Shown here: positions 16,807 through 25,373 of the stretch, in pieces
Layout: each line of letters starts with the position of its first letter
Numbering within the stretch: position 1 is the stretch's first letter
Assembly (NCBI RefSeq): GCF_025506335.1
Contig: NZ_JANZYO010000003.1
Span: 186,001-250,000, forward strand
DNA length: 64,000 nucleotides
Source of the DNA: Mumia quercus
GTDB lineage: Bacteria; Actinomycetota; Actinomycetes; Propionibacteriales; Nocardioidaceae
Direction of reading: 5' to 3'
Notes under the pieces: generated by a model
Databases searched by the model: none
What the model saw: the letters and a program-made list of their open reading frames with translations, nothing else
Told to the model about the DNA's origin: nothing
Translations under genes and position numbers: made by a program

Positions 16807-18171
16807 ATGGTCCGACGGCTGGTCAGCGAGCAGCAGGAGGCGGGGCGTGCCGCGAGGAAGTCGGTGCCGCGGCGCGCCCACGGCCTGATCGCGACATTCG
16901 ACCGCGACCCCGTCGCGCTGCTCGACTCCCAGAACGCCACCCGGATCCCCGACCTCGTCCCGGTGCGGTGGGGCCGGATGCTGGAGTCGCCGTTCGCCTT
17001 CTACCGCGGCAGCGCGGCCCTCATGGCCGCAGACCTGGCCGCGGGGCCGTCGACCGGTGTGCAGGTCGTCGCGTGCGGCGACGCGCACCTGGCCAACTTC
17101 GGGCTCTACGCGTCGCCCGAGCGCCGGCTCGTGTTCGACCTGAACGACTTCGACGAGGCAAGCAACGCCCCCTGGGAGTGGGACGTCAAGCGTCTCGCTG
17201 CGAGCCTCGTGGTCGCCGGGCGCGACCAGGGCTTCGACGACGCGCTCACGAGGGAGGCGGCGACGGCGGTGGCGGCGGAGTACCGCACGCGCCTGGCCGA
17301 GCTCTTCACGCGGTCGGCGCTCGAGCGCTACTACGCCTCCGTCGACGAGACGTGGCTCGAGGAGCACGTGGCCGACCACGGCCGGGGCCTGCTCCGCAAG
17401 ACCCTCAAGAAGGCGCGACGCCGGACCTCGGAGCAGGTGCTCCACCGCCTCACGACCACCGACGAGAGCGGACGCCTCCGGATCGTCGACGACCCTCCGC
17501 TGGTCCGGCACCCGCCCCGCGAGGCTGCCGCGCTCGCCGAGCAGGTCCTGGCCGACTACGCGAGCGTCCTGCGCTCGGACGTCGCGCTGCTCCTCGGACA
17601 GTTCGTCCTCGCCGACGTCGCGATGCGGGTGGTCGGGGTCGGCAGCGTCGGCACGCAGGCGTACGTGGCGCTGCTCGAGGGCCCCGGTGGGCCTCCCTTG
17701 TTCCTGCAGATCAAGGAGGCGTCGGAGTCGGTGCTCTCCTCGTACGGGGGCGTCCCGGCGGTGCCTCCTCCGGGGACGCATCTCCCGTCCGGTGCGGGGG
17801 AGGGGGCTCGCGTCGTCGGTGCCCAGCGCATCCTGCAGGCGGTCTCCGACCCGTTCCTCGGCTGGTTCACTGGTCCACGGCGGTCGTTCTACGTCCGGCA
17901 GCTGCGGGACATGAAGGGCTCGGTCGACGTGGCGGCGCTGACGCAGACCCAGCTGGTCAACTACGGACGTCTGTGCGCCACCCAGCTGGCCCGCGGCCAC
18001 GCGCAGAGCCCGAGCGCGGCGTTCGTCGCGGGCTACCTCGGCCGTTCGGACTCCTTCGACGTCGCGATCGCGGACTGGGCGGTGGCGTACGCCGACCAGG
18101 TCGAGCGCGACCACGCCGCGCTCGCGGCAGCGGCCGCGGCCGGTCGGATCCCGGCCGAGCGGGGCGTCTGA
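16807..18171 (+). CDS. DUF2252 protein, kinase-like, within the menaquinone cluster
   Basis: A soluble 454-residue protein of the DUF2252 family. GDAHLANFGLY followed by LVFDLNDFDEA closely resembles the catalytic HGDxHxxN and metal-binding hxFDxxD motifs of aminoglycoside phosphotransferase-like kinases, so phosphotransfer to a small molecule is plausible. No membrane segment is seen. It stands between menE and menC but has its own leaderless promoter. The family is widespread in actinobacteria without an assigned reaction. A direct role in menaquinone synthesis is unproven. Confidence 0.8.
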   Translation: MVRRLVSEQQEAGRAARKSVPRRAHGLIATFDRDPVALLDSQNATRIPDLVPVRWGRMLESPFAFYRGSAALMAADLAAGPSTGVQVVACGDAHLANFGLYASPERRLVFDLNDFDEASNAPWEWDVKRLAASLVVAGRDQGFDDALTREAATAVAAEYRTRLAELFTRSALERYYASVDETWLEEHVADHGRGLLRKTLKKARRRTSEQVLHRLTTTDESGRLRIVDDPPLVRHPPREAAALAEQVLADYASVLRSDVALLLGQFVLADVAMRVVGVGSVGTQAYVALLEGPGGPPLFLQIKEASESVLSSYGGVPAVPPPGTHLPSGAGEGARVVGAQRILQAVSDPFLGWFTGPRRSFYVRQLRDMKGSVDVAALTQTQLVNYGRLCATQLARGHAQSPSAAFVAGYLGRSDSFDVAIADWAVAYADQVERDHAALAAAAAAGRIPAERGV

Positions 18172-18179
18172 GGCAGGAA

Positions 18180-18192
18180 TACCGTGGCGGGC
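18180..18192 (+). promoter_or_regulatory. Leaderless promoter -10 of menC
   Basis: TACCGT at 18180-18185 is followed by seven bases and GTG 18193. The alternative GTG 18184 lies inside the hexamer. Confidence 0.5.
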
Positions 18193-19152
18193 GTGAGCGA
18201 CCCCGACCTGACCTGGATCCCGTACACGACCCCGATGAGGACCCGCTTCCGGGGCATCACCGTGCGCGAGGGCCTGCTGCTGCAGGGTCCGGCGGGGTGG
18301 GCGGAGTTCAGCCCGTTCTGGGACTACGACGCGCCCGAGTCCCGCCCCTGGTACGACGCGGCGCTGGCCGGCGCGTCCACGGTGTGGCCCACGCCCGTAC
18401 GAGACGTGGTGCCGGTCAACTGCACCGTCCCGGCGGTGGGGCCGGAGGCCGCGACGCGGATCGTGACCGCCGGGCACGGGTGCCGGACGGCCAAGGTGAA
18501 GGTCGCCGAGCCCGGTCAGAGCCTCGCTGACGACGAGGCGAGGGTCGCTGCCGTGCGGGACGCGCTCGGCCCCGGCGGCAAGGTGCGGGTCGACGCCAAC
18601 GGCGCGTGGTCGGTGGCGGAGGCCATCACCGCGCTCGGGGTGCTCGACCGTGCGGCGGGCGGTCTGGAGTACGTCGAGCAGCCGTGCCGGACCGTGGAGG
18701 AGCTCGCCGAGGTCCGCCGCGCCACCACGGTCCCGGTCGCCGCGGACGAGTCGATCCGGCGCGCCGAGGACCCGTACCGCGTGGCCCAGCTGGACGCCGC
18801 CGACATCGCGGTGCTCAAGGTGCAGCCGCTCGGCGGGGTGACGGCGTGCCTGGAGATCGCCGAGCGGATCGGGCTGCCGGTCGTCGTGTCGAGCGCGCTG
18901 GAGTCGTCGATCGGCATCGCGGCGGGAGTCGCGCTGGCGGCGGCACTGCCGGAGCTGCCGTACGCGTGCGGGCTCGGCACCGTCACCTTGCTGGAGCGCG
19001 ACGTCGTGGCCGAGCCGCTCGTGCCGCGCGACGGGGTGCTGCCCGTGGGGCGTCCCGAGCCGTCGGCGGCATTCCTCGCCGAGGAGCCACCACCGGACCT
19101 CTCCGTACGATGGGCGTCGCGACTCTCGGACGTACGGGCGGTGGTGTCGTGA
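18193..19152 (+). CDS. menC: o-Succinylbenzoate synthase
   Basis: An enolase-superfamily dehydratase of 319 residues converting SHCHC to o-succinylbenzoate. The catalytic KxK lysine pair is in TAKVKV. Metal ligands are Asp in VDANGAW, Glu in VEQPC and Asp in VAADES. The second catalytic lysine is in AVLKVQPLGG. GTG 18193 is preferred on promoter grounds. The stop overlaps menD (GTGA), so menC and menD are translationally coupled, matching consecutive steps run in reverse order (MenD first, then MenC). Confidence 0.92.
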   Translation: MSDPDLTWIPYTTPMRTRFRGITVREGLLLQGPAGWAEFSPFWDYDAPESRPWYDAALAGASTVWPTPVRDVVPVNCTVPAVGPEAATRIVTAGHGCRTAKVKVAEPGQSLADDEARVAAVRDALGPGGKVRVDANGAWSVAEAITALGVLDRAAGGLEYVEQPCRTVEELAEVRRATTVPVAADESIRRAEDPYRVAQLDAADIAVLKVQPLGGVTACLEIAERIGLPVVVSSALESSIGIAAGVALAAALPELPYACGLGTVTLLERDVVAEPLVPRDGVLPVGRPEPSAAFLAEEPPPDLSVRWASRLSDVRAVVS

Positions 19153-20840
19153 ATCCCTCGACCGCACTCGGGCGCGTGCTCGTCGACGAGCTCGCCCGCA
19201 GCGGGGTGCGCGACGTCGTGCTCTCGCCGGGGTCGCGCTCGGCCGCGCTCGCGCTCGCGCTGCACGCCGCCGACGCGCGCGGTGACCTGCGGCTGCACGT
19301 CCGCATCGACGAGCGCAGCGCCGGGTTCCTCGCGCTCGGCCTCGCGAAGGGCTCGCACCGACCGGTCGCCGTCGTCACCACCTCCGGCACCGCCGCCGCC
19401 AATCTCCACCCGGCCGTCCTCGAGGCGAGCCACGCGCGGGTGCCGCTGATCGCGATCACCGCCGACCGTCCCGCCGAGCTGCGCGGGACCGAGGCGAACC
19501 AGACCACGGACCAGGTGAAGCTGTACGGCGACGCCGTGCGGGCGTACGTGGAGCTCGCGGCGCCGGACGTGGTCCCGGCGAGCGGCGCCGCCTGGCGCGC
19601 TGCCGTCGCGCGGGTCGTCGCGGCGGCGGTCGGGCGTACGGGCGAGGGCCCGATGGCGAGGCCGCAGGGCGGGCCGGTGCATCTCAACGTGGCGTTCCGC
19701 GAGCCGCTCGTGCCCGGCCTCGACGACGTCGAGGGCGGGCTCCCGGACGCGCTCGCGGGTCGGCCCGGTGGGGCCCCGTGGCGGCGTCCGGGCCCGGTCA
19801 CGCCCGAGCCTGCCTCGACGCTGCCGCTCGGTCCGCGGACGGTGGTCGTCGCGGGAGACGACGCCGGACCGGCCGCGCGGCTGCTGGCCGAGGAGGCCGG
19901 ATGGCCGCTGTTCGCGGAGCCGACCTCGGGCGCGCGCAACGGGACCCAGCCGCTCGCGACGTATCGGCTGCTGCTCGGGCTGCCCGAGCTGGCGGACCGG
20001 ATCGAGCGGGTCGTCGTCTTCGGGCACCCCACGCTGTCGCGTCCGATCACCCGCCTGCTCTCGCGCGACGACGTCGAGGTCCTCGGGGTCGGGGCGCCTC
20101 CCTTCACCGACCCGGGCAACCGGATCGCGGCCGCGTACCCGGCCGTGCGGGTCGAGGGCAGCGACGATCCGGCGTGGTTCGAGGAGTGGAAGCGCGCCGA
20201 CGTCGCGACGCTGACGGCGGTGGAGGACATCGTGCTCGGCGACGACGCGCTCAACCCGTGGCAGGTCGCACGGGCGGTGTCGGAGGCGGTCGGACCGCGT
20301 GGCGTGCTCGTCGTCGGCTCGTCCAACCCGGTCCGAGACCTCGACGTGATGGCGGTGCCGTACCCGGTCGGCGAGCGCCGCATGGCGACGTCCAACCGGG
20401 GCCTCGCCGGCATCGACGGCGTCGTCTCCACGGCCCTCGGTGTCGCGCTGGCGCGTCCCCGCTCCCAGGCCCTCGCGTACCTCGGCGACCTCACGTTCCT
20501 CCACGACAGCAACGGCCTCGTGATCGGACCGGGCGAGCCGAGGCCCGATCTCACGTTCGTCGTCGCCTCGGACGACGGCGGCAGCATCTTCTCGACTTTG
20601 GAGCAGGGCGACGTGCCGTACGCGGCGTCGTTCGAGCGGGTCTTCGCCACGCCGACGCGGGTGGACCTCGGCCGGCTCTGCGCGGCGATGGGCGTGGAGC
20701 ACCGGCTCGCGACGACGCCGGACGAGCTCGAGGCGGCGCTGTCGGCCGCGGGCGGCCTGCGCGTCGTGGAGGCTCGCGTCGACCGCAGCGACCGTCGCGC
20801 GATCGATCAGAAGATCAGGGCCGCAGCACGGTTGCATTAA
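19149..20840 (+). CDS. menD: SEPHCHC synthase (2-oxoglutarate decarboxylase), ThDP-dependent
   Basis: A thiamine-diphosphate enzyme of 563 residues that condenses 2-oxoglutarate with isochorismate in menaquinone synthesis. The N-terminal block VLSPGSRSAALALAL and RIDERSAGFLALG hold the catalytic glutamate region. TTSGTAAANLHPAV follows. The C-terminal ThDP/Mg motif is YLGDLTFLHDSNGL. The frame is open far upstream, but GTG 19149 overlapping the menC stop is the natural start. Its last bases also contain the promoter of the next gene. Isochorismate comes from MenF, encoded 36 kb downstream in this window. Confidence 0.93.
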   Translation: MNPSTALGRVLVDELARSGVRDVVLSPGSRSAALALALHAADARGDLRLHVRIDERSAGFLALGLAKGSHRPVAVVTTSGTAAANLHPAVLEASHARVPLIAITADRPAELRGTEANQTTDQVKLYGDAVRAYVELAAPDVVPASGAAWRAAVARVVAAAVGRTGEGPMARPQGGPVHLNVAFREPLVPGLDDVEGGLPDALAGRPGGAPWRRPGPVTPEPASTLPLGPRTVVVAGDDAGPAARLLAEEAGWPLFAEPTSGARNGTQPLATYRLLLGLPELADRIERVVVFGHPTLSRPITRLLSRDDVEVLGVGAPPFTDPGNRIAAAYPAVRVEGSDDPAWFEEWKRADVATLTAVEDIVLGDDALNPWQVARAVSEAVGPRGVLVVGSSNPVRDLDVMAVPYPVGERRMATSNRGLAGIDGVVSTALGVALARPRSQALAYLGDLTFLHDSNGLVIGPGEPRPDLTFVVASDDGGSIFSTLEQGDVPYAASFERVFATPTRVDLGRLCAAMGVEHRLATTPDELEAALSAAGGLRVVEARVDRSDRRAIDQKIRAAARLH

Positions 20841-20859
20841 GACATCGGCGATGTAACAT
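20832..20859 (+). promoter_or_regulatory. Promoter with internal palindrome upstream of the AurF-like gene
   Basis: TTGCAT (20832-20837) and TAACAT (20854-20859) are separated by 16 bases, a housekeeping-sigma arrangement overlapping the end of menD. In the spacer sits a perfect inverted repeat, ACATCG-G-CGATGT, at 20842-20854. A regulator bound there would cover the promoter, so repression by a TetR-type protein is a reasonable guess. Confidence 0.5.
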
Positions 20860-20895
20860 GAAGCCCGTCACGTTCTGGCGAACCGGGAGGGCTCC

Positions 20896-21801
20896 ATGAC
20901 CGCTGCGACTCTGTTCCGCGAGCAGGCCACCATCGACGACGTCACGGCACGGCTGCTGGAGTCCTCGGCGGCGCTGTCGTACGACCCGCAGACCGAGGTG
21001 GCGTGGGACGAGCCGATCCCCGACGACCACTACGGGCTCAACCCCGAGTGGAGCACGCTCTTCGGTACGCGCCTGTGGGACGAGATGAGCGAGGAGCAGC
21101 GCGTCCTGCTCACCCGTCACGAGGTCGGCTCGATCATGCAGACCGGCATCTGGTTCGAGATGATGCTGCAGCAGCTGATCCTCCGTGACCAGTACGCGAA
21201 GAACCCGGCCAACCCCGAGTTCCGGTTCGCTCTGACCGAGATCGCGGACGAGTGCCGCCACTCGCTGATGTTCGCCCGGACCTGCGACGTCCTCGGCATC
21301 CCGCAGTACCTTCCCCCGCGCGCGACCGTCGAGCTCGCCCGCTTCCTCAAGTCGACCGCGCGCGCCGAGCAGGCGTACGGGCCGATCCTCATCGCCGAGG
21401 AGATCCTCGACGTCATGCAGCGCGACTGGATGCGCGGCGAGAACGTCGTCCACATCGTGCGCACGACGAGCAAGATCCATGTCGTGGAGGAGGCGCGGCA
21501 CATGAAGTTCGCCCGCGCCGAGATCAAGGCGGGGCTCGAGAACGCCGGACGGTTCCGGAGGGAGATGTCGGCCCGCCTGTTCGCGGGCGCGGCCTGGTTC
21601 ATCGCCCGCGCGATGGTCAGCCCTGAGGTGTACGTCAACGTGGGTCTCGACAAGGAGCGCGCCCTCGACGAGGCGAGGAACAACCCGCACCGCAAGGCGA
21701 TGATGCGGCTGTCGTGCGTTCACCTCATGGACTTCCTCGCCGACTGCGGTCTGCTCACGCGTCGCGTGATGCCGATCTACCAGTCCGTCCACATGATCTG
21801 A
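20896..21801 (+). CDS. AurF-like diiron oxygenase (PF11583 family)
   Basis: A soluble helical ferritin-like protein of 301 residues resembling AurF, the p-aminobenzoate N-oxygenase. Two ExxH motifs are clear: Glu119-His122 in DECRHS and Glu199-His202 in EEARHM. Further candidate carboxylates are Glu88 and Glu169, and His195 is another candidate ligand. The enzyme probably uses O2 and two electrons at a diiron site. GGGAGG precedes the ATG. The next gene, 12 bases away, encodes a ferredoxin-ferredoxin reductase fusion, almost certainly its electron supply. The pair matches Rv0885-fprB of M. tuberculosis as I recall. The substrate (amine, fatty acid or other) is unknown. Confidence 0.8.
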   Translation: MTAATLFREQATIDDVTARLLESSAALSYDPQTEVAWDEPIPDDHYGLNPEWSTLFGTRLWDEMSEEQRVLLTRHEVGSIMQTGIWFEMMLQQLILRDQYAKNPANPEFRFALTEIADECRHSLMFARTCDVLGIPQYLPPRATVELARFLKSTARAEQAYGPILIAEEILDVMQRDWMRGENVVHIVRTTSKIHVVEEARHMKFARAEIKAGLENAGRFRREMSARLFAGAAWFIARAMVSPEVYVNVGLDKERALDEARNNPHRKAMMRLSCVHLMDFLADCGLLTRRVMPIYQSVHMI

Positions 21802-21813
21802 GGCGCGACCTCC

Positions 21814-23475
21814 ATGGCCTACGCCGTCACGCAGGGCTGCTGCAACGACGCCACCTGCGTCGCGGTCTGCCCCGTCAACTGCATCCACCCCACGCCCGAG
21901 GAGCGCGCTGCCGGAGGTGTCGGCGACAGCGCGTCCGAGATGGTGTTCATCGACCCGTCCGGCTGCATCGACTGCGGTGCCTGCGCCGACGCGTGCCCCA
22001 CCGGCGCGATCGTCCCCGTCGACCTGCTGCGCGGGCCCGACGTCGTCTTCGCCGACCTCAACCGCGCGTACTTCGAGGCGCACCCCGAGTCGGCGACGTG
22101 GGACGCACTGACGTTCCCGACGACCGTCCCGCAGGCGTTCGGGGAGCTGCGGGTGGCCGTCGTCGGCACCGGTCCCTCGGCCGCGTACGCCGCGCGGGCG
22201 CTGCTCACCAGCTCGCCCGCGCACGTGACGATGATCGACCGCCTCCCGGTCGCCGGCGGGCTGCTGAGGTCCGGCGTCGCCCCGGACCACCCCGGCACCA
22301 AGCGCATCGAGGACACGTTCGCCTGGACGTACGACCACCTGCGGGTCGACGTCGCGCTCAACGTCGAGGTCGGTGCCGACGTCACGCACGAGGACCTCCT
22401 CGCGCACCACCACGCCGTCGTCTACGCCGTCGGAGCCGCGCAGGACAAGCGTCTCGGCATCCCCGGCGAGGAGCTCGACGGCAGCCTCTCTGCCGCCGAG
22501 GTCGTCGCCTGGTACAACGCCCAGCCCGACCGTGAGCACCGCGTCGTCGACCTGTCGTCGGAGCGCGTGGTCGTGCTCGGCAACGGCAACGTCGCGCTCG
22601 ACGTCGCCCGGGTGCTGCTCGGCGACCCCGACGACCTCGCGCGCACCGACGTCGCCGACCACGCCCTCGCCGTCCTGCGCCGCAGCGCGGTGCGCGAGGT
22701 CGTCGTGGTCGGTCGCCGCGGTCCCGACGACGCCGCGTACTCGCGTGCCGAGCTCGTCGGCATGCGGACGCTGCCCGGGGTGGACCTCGTCGTCGAGGAC
22801 CACCCTCGTACGGCGGCGGTCGTCGACGGCGCGCCCGTCGGGTCGAAGGCCGCCCTGCTGCGCGACATCCCTCGCGTCGCGCTCGACACCGCTGCTGCGC
22901 CCGCGCCCGGCAAACGCGTCGTGCTCGCGTTCTGGAGCACACCGGTCGCGTACGAGGGGGAGACGACGGTGACAGGGGTGCGGCTGCGCGACGGGGACGC
23001 CGAGCGCGTCCTGAGCACCGAGCTTGCGGTCCGCGCGATCGGCTACCGTGCGACGCCCGTACCCGGCCTCCCCTTCGACGAGGCGACGGCCACCGTGCCG
23101 AACGACCGGGGGCGCGTGCTCGGTCCGGACGGCGCGCCGGTCCCGGGGACGTACGTCGTGGGCTGGGTCAAGCGAGGCTCGCGCGGGGGCATCGGGGCCA
23201 ACCGTGCCTGCGCCCAGGAGACCGTTGCGGCACTGGTCGAGGACGCGTCGGCCGACCGGCTGCCCGTCCCGCGACGCTCCGCACGCGACTTCGCCGCGCT
23301 CCTGAAGCGCCGTCGTCCCGACACCGTCGGGTTGCGGGGCATGCGCGCGATCGACCGCGCGGAGCGGCTGGCCGGCGCGGCGCAGGGGCGGCCCCGCCGC
23401 AAGCTCGCCACCGTGCCCGAGCTGCTGGAGGCCGCCACCGCCGCTCGTCGTCGACGGCGCCGTCGCGTCAGTTGA
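21814..23475 (+). CDS. fprB: FprB-like ferredoxin / ferredoxin-NADP+ reductase fusion
   Basis: A 553-residue cytoplasmic electron-transfer protein. The N-terminal bacterial ferredoxin domain has Cys9/10, 15, 19 and 23, then Cys51, 54, 57 and 61 (CIDCGACADACP), enough for two iron-sulfur clusters. From about residue 113 an adrenodoxin-reductase-like domain begins with FAD motif VAVVGTGPSAAYAARAL. An NADP-binding fold around VVVLGNGNVALDVARVL follows, then the family-typical VGWVKRGSRGGIGANRA. It likely moves electrons from NADPH to the diiron oxygenase encoded just upstream. The stop lies in the first unit of a 23-base tandem duplication. Confidence 0.88.
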   Translation: MAYAVTQGCCNDATCVAVCPVNCIHPTPEERAAGGVGDSASEMVFIDPSGCIDCGACADACPTGAIVPVDLLRGPDVVFADLNRAYFEAHPESATWDALTFPTTVPQAFGELRVAVVGTGPSAAYAARALLTSSPAHVTMIDRLPVAGGLLRSGVAPDHPGTKRIEDTFAWTYDHLRVDVALNVEVGADVTHEDLLAHHHAVVYAVGAAQDKRLGIPGEELDGSLSAAEVVAWYNAQPDREHRVVDLSSERVVVLGNGNVALDVARVLLGDPDDLARTDVADHALAVLRRSAVREVVVVGRRGPDDAAYSRAELVGMRTLPGVDLVVEDHPRTAAVVDGAPVGSKAALLRDIPRVALDTAAAPAPGKRVVLAFWSTPVAYEGETTVTGVRLRDGDAERVLSTELAVRAIGYRATPVPGLPFDEATATVPNDRGRVLGPDGAPVPGTYVVGWVKRGSRGGIGANRACAQETVAALVEDASADRLPVPRRSARDFAALLKRRRPDTVGLRGMRAIDRAERLAGAAQGRPRRKLATVPELLEAATAARRRRRRRVS

Positions 23476-23487
23476 GACGGCGCCGTC
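23453..23487. terminator. Bidirectional hairpin between fprB and the acyl-CoA synthetase gene
   Basis: The palindrome at 23453-23464 can pair with its copy at 23476-23487, giving a 12-base all-GC-rich stem with an 11-base loop. No U tract follows. GC-rich stems without U tracts are common actinobacterial terminators, and this one sits between convergent genes. Confidence 0.5.
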
Positions 23488-23498
23488 GCGTCAGTTGA
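23453..23498. repeat. Perfect 23-base tandem duplication spanning two convergent stop codons
   Basis: A 23-base unit (23453-23475) is repeated exactly at 23476-23498. Each unit carries the 12-base palindrome GACGGCGCCGTC, a TCA and a TGA. The fprB stop uses the TGA of unit 1; the acyl-CoA synthetase stop uses the TCA of unit 2. In a single-copy ancestor the two genes would have overlapped by 8 bases. Confidence 0.95.
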
Positions 23499-25026
23499 CC
23501 TGACGCTCGCGGCCCTCCCAGTACGGCGCGCGCAGCTTGAACTTCTGCAGCTTGCCCGTGGCGGTGCGCGCGAGCTCGTCGCGGAACTCGATGCGCTTGG
23601 GGCACTTGTAGCCGGCGAGGTGCTGGCGGGTGTGCGCGATGAGGTCGTCCTCGCTGACCTCGCCGCCGTCGGGGTCCACGACGACCAGTGCGGTCACGAG
23701 CTCGCCCCACTTGTCGTCCGGGATGCCGATGACGGCGACCTCGCGTACGGCCGGGTGGAGCATGAGCGCGTCCTCGACCTCGATCGACGTGACGTTCTCG
23801 CCGCCGGAGATGATGACGTCCTTCTTGCGGTCGGCGATCGTGAGGTAGCCGTCCTCGAGGGTGCCGCCGTCACCGGTGTGGAACCAGCCGCCGTCGAGCG
23901 CGGTCGCGGTCGCCTCGGGGTTGTCCCAGTAGGCGTCGAGGTTGTGGTTGGACTGCGCCAGGACCTCGCCCGTGTCGTCGACCATGAGCCGGACCCCGAC
24001 CGCAGGCGCACCTGCCCGGCCGAGGAGGCGCGCCTGCTCGAGAGGCTCGAAGTCCTCCCACTCCTCGCGCATCCGGCTCATCGTCAGCAGCGGGGACGTC
24101 TCGGTGAGGCCGTAGATCTGGATGAACTCCCACCCGAGCTCGCCGCGCACCCGTTCGATCGTGCGCGTCGGGGGTGGCGCGCCGGCGACGATGATGCGTA
24201 CCCGGTCGCGGCCGGGGATCTCGCCGTCCCAGGTCTTCGCCGCGTCGAGCACCGCCTGGACGACGGCCGGCGCCGCGCACATGAACGTCACGCCGTGGCG
24301 CTCGACCCGGCGGAGGATCTCGGCGCCGTCGATCTTGCGGATCACGACGTGCCGGCCGCCCATCCCGGTCACCGCGTACGGCATGCCCCAGCCGTTCGCG
24401 TGGAACATCGGCAGCGTGTGGAGGTAGACGTCGCGGTCGTTCACCGACGCCTGCCAGCCGAAGATGCTCGCGTTGGTCCACAGGTTGCGGTGGGTCAGCT
24501 GCACGCCCTTGGGCCGCGCGGTCGTCCCGGACGTGTAGTTGATCGTCGCCGTGGCGTTCTCGTCCGGCTCCTCCCACGGCTGCGGGTCGCCGTGCGTGGA
24601 CCACATCGGCTCGTCGCTCTCGCCGATGACCAGGACGTGCTTCGCGCTGACGGCGTCGAGCAGGCCGCGGACCTCGGGGTCGACGATCAGCACCTCCGCG
24701 CCGCTGTGGGCGACGATGTACTCCACCTCGGCAGCCGCCAGGCGGAAGTTGATCGGCACCAGGACCCGGCCCCACCCCGAGACCCCGAAGAACGACGTCA
24801 GCAGGCGGGCGGAGTTCTGCGAGACGATCGCGACGCGGCCTCCGCGCGGCACGCCCAGGTCGTCGAGGTAGGCCGCCTGGGAACGGGCGCGCCGCCCGAG
24901 CTCGGCGTACGTGATCTCGCCCCACGACGGCGCCGGCTGGTCCGGCTCGTCGACGACCGCCACCCGGTCGGGATAGACGGTCACGGCGCGGTCGAGGAAG
25001 TCGCGGACGGTCAGCGGGAAGAACAT
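23491..25026 (-). CDS. Acyl-CoA synthetase, AMP-forming (FadD-like)
   Basis: An ANL-family ligase of 511 residues expected to activate a fatty or carboxylic acid with ATP and CoA. The P-loop NYTSGTTARPKG lies near residues 163-174. YGLTETSP is the adenine motif. TGDGGTLEDGYLTIADRKKD and VIISGGENVTSIEVE mark the hinge and C-terminal domain, and the C terminus has the catalytic lysine pattern RTATGKLQKF. ATG 25026 follows a GAGGTG Shine-Dalgarno, and the longer upstream reading is unlikely. It is the third gene after the carboxyltransferase and biotin carrier, about 140 bases beyond the latter. Chain length is not predictable. Confidence 0.85.
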   Translation of the reverse strand: MFFPLTVRDFLDRAVTVYPDRVAVVDEPDQPAPSWGEITYAELGRRARSQAAYLDDLGVPRGGRVAIVSQNSARLLTSFFGVSGWGRVLVPINFRLAAAEVEYIVAHSGAEVLIVDPEVRGLLDAVSAKHVLVIGESDEPMWSTHGDPQPWEEPDENATATINYTSGTTARPKGVQLTHRNLWTNASIFGWQASVNDRDVYLHTLPMFHANGWGMPYAVTGMGGRHVVIRKIDGAEILRRVERHGVTFMCAAPAVVQAVLDAAKTWDGEIPGRDRVRIIVAGAPPPTRTIERVRGELGWEFIQIYGLTETSPLLTMSRMREEWEDFEPLEQARLLGRAGAPAVGVRLMVDDTGEVLAQSNHNLDAYWDNPEATATALDGGWFHTGDGGTLEDGYLTIADRKKDVIISGGENVTSIEVEDALMLHPAVREVAVIGIPDDKWGELVTALVVVDPDGGEVSEDDLIAHTRQHLAGYKCPKRIEFRDELARTATGKLQKFKLRAPYWEGRERQVN

Positions 25027-25163
25027 CGTGCACCTCGTACGGTCGGCGGCGGGCGCGGTCACGCGAGTGACCCTGATCACGTCCTATCACGCGACCCGGC
25101 GTACGGGGAGCCGTCGAGCGGCGAGCGGTGGACGCCGTGCGCCGGACGGTCGCCCGCCCTCCG

Positions 25164-25373
25164 TCAGCCGATCTCGGCGATGACGTCGCCCTCCTGGACG
25201 ATCTCGCCCTCGCGCACGCGCAGGCGTACGGTCCCCGGCGCCCCGGCGACGACCGGGATCTCCATCTTCATCGTCTCGAGGACGGCGACGAGGTCACCGG
25301 CGTCGACCCGGTCGCCCTCCTTGGCGACGAGGCGCCACACGTTGCCCACGATCTCGGCCCTAGCGGCGTGCAT
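25164..25373 (-). CDS. Stand-alone biotin carrier protein (biotinyl/lipoyl domain), TB7.3-like
   Basis: A 69-residue protein consisting only of a biotinyl domain. ETMKMEIP carries the biotinylated lysine at residue 36, flanked by the usual beta-hairpin pattern. M. tuberculosis TB7.3 (Rv3221c) is a known free-standing carrier of this size and opens similarly with RAEIV. ATG 25373 is chosen because GAGGG lies eight bases before it; GTG 25379 would leave no spacing. The gene begins inside the last codons of the carboxyltransferase gene, so it is co-translated and likely carries carboxyl groups to it. No biotin carboxylase subunit is encoded in the window. Confidence 0.88.
   Translation of the reverse strand: MHAARAEIVGNVWRLVAKEGDRVDAGDLVAVLETMKMEIPVVAGAPGTVRLRVREGEIVQEGDVIAEIG

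Noticed and set aside
16510-19167. An 885-codon minus-strand frame opposite menE, DUF2252 and menC
   Set aside because: Low-complexity shadow translation; the plus strand encodes recognised enzymes with conserved motifs.
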